Positions 58,901 through 64,000 of a DNA stretch of 64,000 bases are shown one piece after another. Every line of letters starts with the position of its first letter. Positions within the stretch are counted from its first letter, which is position 1. Origin of the DNA: Ashinkailepas kermadecensis. Its lineage: Eukaryota; Arthropoda; Thecostraca; Neolepadidae. The notes under the pieces were generated by a model. That model saw nothing but the letters and a program-made list of their open reading frames with translations. It did not search any database and was not told the origin of the DNA. A program made the translations under genes and the position numbers. Location of the stretch: positions 496,001 through 560,000 of the forward strand of contig JAOTOM010005055.1 of NCBI GenBank assembly GCA_034440615.1, read 5' to 3'.

Positions 58901-60047
58901 ATTATTCTTTTAATATTACCCAACTCAAAGCCCATTTATTGCCTGCCTCATGAAATGTAAGCATTTATGGAAGACATTATTGGTCATCCAAAAACAAATG
59001 AAAAAATAATCTGCAGAATTTTCCACAGAAAAAACATAATATAACTGAAGCTAACAAAACATATCCCTGTTTTCTTTATGGAGTTAAAATATGTGCAAGA
59101 CATGTGCTGTGAATACCTTAAAGCACAGCAATACTGGAATTTTTGCCTTCTTGCAGCAAATTATTTCTATTAAATCTCACCATGGTGTGTAGGTATATTG
59201 CCACAATTTTGCAAAACAAAGGACAAGCTTTGGCACATCATTTGCATATGGCATCCAAATCCAACAAATCTGAACACAGCTTCAGAACTTGAACATGTAG
59301 GTTTCCAGACAGGGAATGCTTATCCAACAAACTTACATTCAAATACTGGGATTGTAGGATGAATGGTGCCTATCCCCAGATTGATAATAAGTATGGTCAA
59401 TTTTGAATGTTCAAACATTTCTGTAATGATTCTGAGATGTTGTGATATTTGGGGAAATTTCTCACTATATTATTTGGCAGTTGGAAAATTTAATATAATA
59501 TAAAACACATGGCCAGGTGCATTTCTCCCTCAGGCATCCCCGCTGTGAAAGCACATGCAATATTACAAGGCTTGTATCCCTGTTTCCATCCGCAAATGCT
59601 GATACAGCTAATGTCATCAGTATCAAAGGTGTAACTCATAAACGTTATTGTTTTGGACTGAAGTGGTCATACTTCCATATTACCTAGCCTACAGCAACAT
59701 GAATATGATACCATCAAGCTTCATTCTGGGGCAAAAACGTAAACAATCTGTCATGCGCCGATGATTGCGCCAAAAGCACCACTATGCCCACCGAATCAAG
59801 AATATTTTCACAAGAAATTGTGCATGCGCAGAACGTATGTCCGCTTCTAGCACTAGTATGTCCCCTACCGTATGTCACTGTCTGGTTTCACCTTATAAAA
59901 CCACCAAGTGAACTTGGTTTTGGATGCCCAGTTGTTTAAAGGTGGTGTGTAAAGAACATGCGACACTTCATCAGAGATCGTCCAGGAAATAAACATTTCC
60001 TCATTTAGCATGCTCTACATCGCTTACTCAGCCGACGCCATGCCGAC

Positions 60048-60118
60048 GATTGGCACAGTTGGTTAAGGCATCTGCTTTCCGTACGGGTGGTGGTGGGTTC
60101 GAATCTCAGCACCATCAG
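60048..60118 (+). mobile_element. Other tRNA-like head, probable SINE
   Basis: A box A-like TGGCACAGTTGGTTAAGGC and box B-like GGTTCGAATCTC lie 41 bases apart, as in a tRNA gene. The T-stem pairing is poor and the sequence continues into TTTTTTAACCCGATC, so a tRNA-derived repeat is more likely than a functional tRNA. Body unrelated to the main SINE family. Confidence 0.45.
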
Positions 60119-60908
60119 GTTTTTTAACCCGATCACACAATCGTTAGCAGTCAGGGCTGTTGGTTAATGTTGCACTTTATATTACTTTACACTATCATAT
60201 GAGTTGCTTGATGTAATAACATTTGCCTATGAAAGTAAAGAGGGAAATACTTAATTAAAGCCCACTCATGCAATGAATGTCCAATTGGACCATTTGGAAT
60301 TGTCATCATGGAACTTTGTCTCTGGAAGGAAACATTGCATCCATATCCAGTTCAAGTTGTTTATTTATTTATTATATTTATTTATTTGTTTATTTCAACA
60401 GCCCAGTTCTGTACGCACCACATTCCGTTACATTTTGAGTGCAAGCAACACTGCCATAGGAAGTGCAGAAGATACCCGGTCAACATGCCTCTCACATAAC
60501 GTTCACCGGGGGTTCACATAACGTTCATAATGTTCGGGCACCTAAGATCGGAAACTTGAAGCACAAAATTTGGAGGAATTACAGCTGTAGTAAACTCGCT
60601 GCAGTATACATCTCATGACCCCAGGTCAATGTCTTCAGGGTGAGATGAGGTTACAATCAGCCTCCACCCCACCCAGCCGGCACAGCCCGTACATACGGAA
60701 AGTATGCACATTCCAATGCTGAACAGTAGGTAGAGACGTTCATACATACGCTCGCTACGTACTCTGGTAGACCGTGCATGCTGTCATTACAGTCAGTAGT
60801 ATGGACCCATCATGCGATCGTTATGGCCAGCGTTGTTTAAACTACCTATGGCCAACTAAGGCTGGAATCTTTACCAGTGTTGCCATGGAGTGATATAAAA
60901 ACTGATAC

Positions 60909-60990
60909 TGATTCACTGCAGCACCTGGCCCATGCACCACTCAGGCTTGGTGGGTTCTTAGTCTACTTGTTGCAAAAGAAGTGAAACAAA
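60909..60990 (-). pseudogene. Decayed copy of part of RINT1 exon 1
   Basis: About 80 bases match 53300-53382 inside exon 1 (e.g. CACTGCAGCACCTGGCCCATG and AGAAGTGAAACA, plus strand), with scattered substitutions, a few deleted bases and in-frame stops. Similarity fades on both sides. It lies 6.7 kb upstream of the gene in the same orientation. It covers the conserved KPEWYMGQVLQ segment, so it is a fragment duplication, not a second gene. Confidence 0.85.
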
Positions 60991-61834
60991 CTCAAGAATG
61001 TTAAGTGTTAAGATAAGATAGTTGTAATGAGTCAAGATAAGGTAATATACTGAAAAAGATAAGATAATAATTACACAGAGAAATTGACTATGATGCTCCG
61101 CTGTATATTGAGTGAACAATTTCCATTATCACATACTTAATTCCTCTGTTGATGCTGCCCATCCCCACTTTTTGATTCTGAATTACCTATATAACAAGTC
61201 CACCATACTATGCACCCTGACCACCCAGATGGAAAAGTATGGCACATTCGACGAGATCATGGGCGCTGTATGACCGATGCAGTCGATTCGCCCCCAAGCC
61301 ATATTAACCCCGTCGTTGTAGGGCTGCCGGCCACTGCACTGGTGCGGCAGTTGGTGGGCACTATGTTTTAGAGCTTCGTGCTATGACGTTGACTTACGTA
61401 CAGTGTAATACATGGGTACTCCCCTTTTTACAGTATTTATTTCACCCTTCCTAGTCATGCCAAACTTATTTTATTCACAAATAGCTCACAACACCCAACA
61501 TATTCACGATTCACATTTACCCAGATATGTCAAACAGAAATATTTCCTTCTCCCACTATCCGTGGAAGTTCACATTCAGAACTGCCGCGCCATTTCTGTC
61601 TAATTTCTACCAAGTACACGGAATATATATCGCCTTGAAGTACACGAAGGGACCTATATCAGAACCTCTAATACTCATAGCCTATAACGGGTTCAAAGCC
61701 TGTAACCGTTCAAATTCTCTAGGAGTTCAAAGCATCTAAAGATTCAAAAGCACGAACGATCAAAAGCTCTAGGTGTTCAAAACCTCGAAGGTATCGAAAC
61801 ATCGAATCCACAAAACAGCAAGAGTTCATACCGT

Positions 61835-62362
61835 CTAATAGCAAGCGGGTATAGAACCTCTTGACCGGAAAAGGCTAATATAGGCTGGGCATGCACGGCC
61901 ACATGGGGTGTAGGGCTCATGGGATGCACACTTGTTGCATGCTGGGCGGTTACAATATTGTGATGTATGTCCAAACTTCTGGCACTTGAAACACCGCATG
62001 TGGTTGGGAGGAAATGCTCTTACCTTCACGTGCATGCAGCCCACTCTAATATCAGGAGGCAGGTTCGTTCTGTTAAAAGTCAAGATTACATTGTTGGTCG
62101 GAGTCCACTCTGCGCCTCTCTTTGCTTTCATCTTTCGAGCACCAATCCGTCCAAAATTCGAAAGCCCGTCCACGATTTCATCCTCAGCCACTTCTCGCAG
62201 ATCGAAACAGTTCATGCCACGTGAGATGTTCTTAGTATTGTGAGGTTCCACGGTGATTTCGATGGTTTCGTTTTCCTTTCTCCCGTTCCTTCGTACACTA
62301 TACACAAATTCAGATGTCAGAGCCCTAAGAGCCTGTTCTGCCACTGTAAACTCCACTTCCAA
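61835..62362 (-). mobile_element. Non-LTR retrotransposon ORF1 fragment with CCHC zinc knuckle (jockey/I-like)
   Basis: A 175-codon frame with a family-typical RNA-binding C-terminus: MRCFKCQKFGHTSQYC (C-x2-C-x4-H-x4-C) followed by CNKCASHEPYTPC and CGRACPAY, preceded by VILTFNRTNLPPDIRVG and HVKVRAFPPN. This layout is typical of ORF1 (gag-like) proteins of jockey/I-clade LINEs. The start codon may be internal, and the C-terminus after CPAY looks non-homologous. No RT ORF was found next to it. Confidence 0.8.
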
Positions 62363-62369
62363 GGCACCT

Positions 62370-64000
62370 TCAGTTTTTAACTCCTAATGATCTCCTCAAG
62401 TCTGTCACAACCGTCCCTCCTCTGGAAGGGGGACAGGGACGCAATATTTTTATTTTTTCCCCCGCAAGACAAACACGCGAGGATTGTGAGGAATACATTC
62501 GGTACCATACTCTCGGAGTCATATTTCCGCGTGGGTATGCGTTGGTCTGGTCCTTGCTTGAAGTACCAGGATATATTTTTTTAGTTCGTAGATGCCAGTG
62601 TTGTTTTTTTTCTGCTCCTCGTGACGCCCCACCACATTGGGGCCCTACTGGGGGGGGGGGACGCCTGTGCCCCGCGGACGGGAGGACGCCAGGCGCCCGA
62701 GGAGCAATACGGGGCAGGCGACGCCGTCACCAGGCCGGGAGAGAGACACCCCGACCGGGATCCAGCGCCGCCAACCCCTTGACCCCGGCCGGCCGGGCCG
62801 GCGGGCACCGAGAACGGACCCAGGCCCCCGAACCGAGGCGACCAGCCACTTGACCGGTACGGGGCCCTACGGGCCCGCCCGCCCCTCTGGGATATTGGGA
62901 CCGACTAAAGAAGCGTGTTGGTCCCCCGTCATAACTAGCACCGTGCGACGGGGGACCTCAGCCTCCAGGACTCAGTCAGCCCCGGGGGGCGGGCCGAGGG
63001 GGCGCGGCTACCCCGATACAACTGAGCTGGAGGGCAGGACCGGGGAAGTTGTCCTACCTGCTCCTAGTAGGGAGAGTTGGTGTTGCAGGGCCAGGTGAAA
63101 GAGTTGGATGTTGAGATGGGATGGACATTGGAATGAGAGTGTATGGATTGAAGGACAAGTGAGGCACTATTAGTTTGTACCCTCACCGGTAAGATGGGAG
63201 CCGGATCATTTGGGCATGCAATCCCCCTCCACCACGGAAACGTGGTGCCTCGTCGGGGGTGCGTGTGTGAATGTGTGTATGTATGTATGTACGTGTATGC
63301 ATGTACGTGTACGTGCATGCGAATAGCCTCCACAAGAACGAAGGGCTACACACAGGGCAGGGCTTACACCGAATGAAAAATAGCATTGTGCAGAGCAACA
63401 GGGACGAGAAAACTGGTCTGGAAACGAAGACAATTCTCAGACTACGTCAACGAGGTGTGGTTTCCTCAATACTGGCTTAGATGCCTCCCGAAATGTTATT
63501 GTCGCTCTTTCCCGAATCAATGCGATAATGTAAAGGAACCAAAACTTTAATTCCATTCCTCTTATGAAAACAATGCTGTAAGATTGTTACGGTCACTTAC
63601 GAGCAACACCGAGCACATGTTCCGGTGTTCAGACCAGCGTTCAGATCAGCAAGCGAGCATTTGTGACAGGTCAAACACAACGCTTCAAATGGTTCACTAT
63701 GCTATGCACGGAAAACTGATTTGACAGCTTGAGATATTCAATGACGTCGCGTTCTATGGAACTTGCATTCTCTGTCAAAGATGCTCCGTTTGCCGTTGAG
63801 CACAACTCAGCACACTCAACACATTAAGAAACGCCCGGCTAAGCAAATGCAAATACCTGGAAAACGGCGACGGGCATACAATAAAAACTCAACGTCTCCA
63901 CACATTCCAACTTGAAATGAAACTGACCAACACCGGAGTTCAAACGGCACGATAACGATGCGACACCAGAGCGAGAGTATTTCACACTATTAATGCACAC
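62370..64000. other. No gene assigned; GC-rich block and (TGTA)n
   Basis: 62630-63060 is very GC-rich with open frames on both strands, but without recognisable protein. It may be the 5' part of the nearby LINE family. 63262-63315 is a TG/TGTA microsatellite. A CCACGGAAACGTGG hairpin lies at about 63232-63245. The remainder to 64000 shows nothing. Confidence 0.4.

Larger units (their letters stand above)
54178..60047. other. RINT1 upstream region, AT-rich, repeats only
   Basis: No TATA box or exon could be assigned. Contains further copies of the dispersed GACCACTTATTTCCT repeat (about 57175 reverse; 57795 and 58410 forward) and many GGTTAGG/CCTAACC tracts (57045-57066, 57930-58100, 58265-58280, 58645-58675, 58850-58880). 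Confidence 0.55.

Noticed and set aside
63232..63245. Ribozyme at CCACGGAAACGTGG hairpin
   Set aside because: The GAAAC word alone is not enough; no hammerhead CTGATGA core or matching stems nearby.

Overview
This is an animal nuclear DNA window, most likely from an arthropod. I lean weakly to a crustacean. The evidence is spliced, GC-rich coding exons in long introns, TTAGG-like (CCTAA) tracts, tRNA-derived SINEs with target-site duplications, and remnants of CR1-like, jockey/I-like and Ty3/Gypsy-like retroelements. There is nothing bacterial or viral in it. The species is not determined.

Two genes can be assembled exon by exon, in convergent orientation. (1) A minus-strand RINT1 gene (Dsl1/NRZ vesicle-tethering subunit, TIP20 family) runs from 54177 down to 31342. 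Eight exons join with matching phases into a predicted 766-residue protein, close to the roughly 790 residues of vertebrate RINT1. (2) A plus-strand gene of unrecognised family has its last four exons at 14515-14703, 18628-18907, 24943-25154 and 25633-27030. These give at least 692 residues, ending in a long acidic tail with internal 12-residue repeats. Its 5' exons were not found.

The striking feature is the tandem arrays. Nearly every splice acceptor of both genes (9 of 11 by my annotation), but only 2 of 10 donors, lies in or directly against a minisatellite. In most of these the repeat unit contains the splice site plus a few bases of real exon. Units are 30 to 74 bp, with about 4 to about 79 copies. 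The RINT1 stop codon is also embedded in a 72-bp array. Some units are multiples of three (48, 51 and 33 bp) and stay open in frame with the exon. This produces very long artefactual ORFs, or possibly exon extensions.

Layout: 1-13500 is gene-poor, with retroelement fragments, a long inverted repeat (3395-3930 against 5870-6430), SINEs and an AT-rich block. 13510-27030 holds the unknown gene with five large arrays. 27031-31341 is the convergent intergenic region, ending in the 72-bp array. 31342-54177 is RINT1, with arrays at seven splice sites and a decayed Ty3/Gypsy element in intron 5. 54178-64000 is RINT1 upstream DNA with repeats, a 32-bp-arm perfect palindrome, a decayed copy of part of RINT1 exon 1 (60909-60990), and a LINE ORF1 fragment at 61835-62362.

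All exon boundaries are predictions from reading frame, GT/AG sites and recalled family similarity. No transcript or database search was available.
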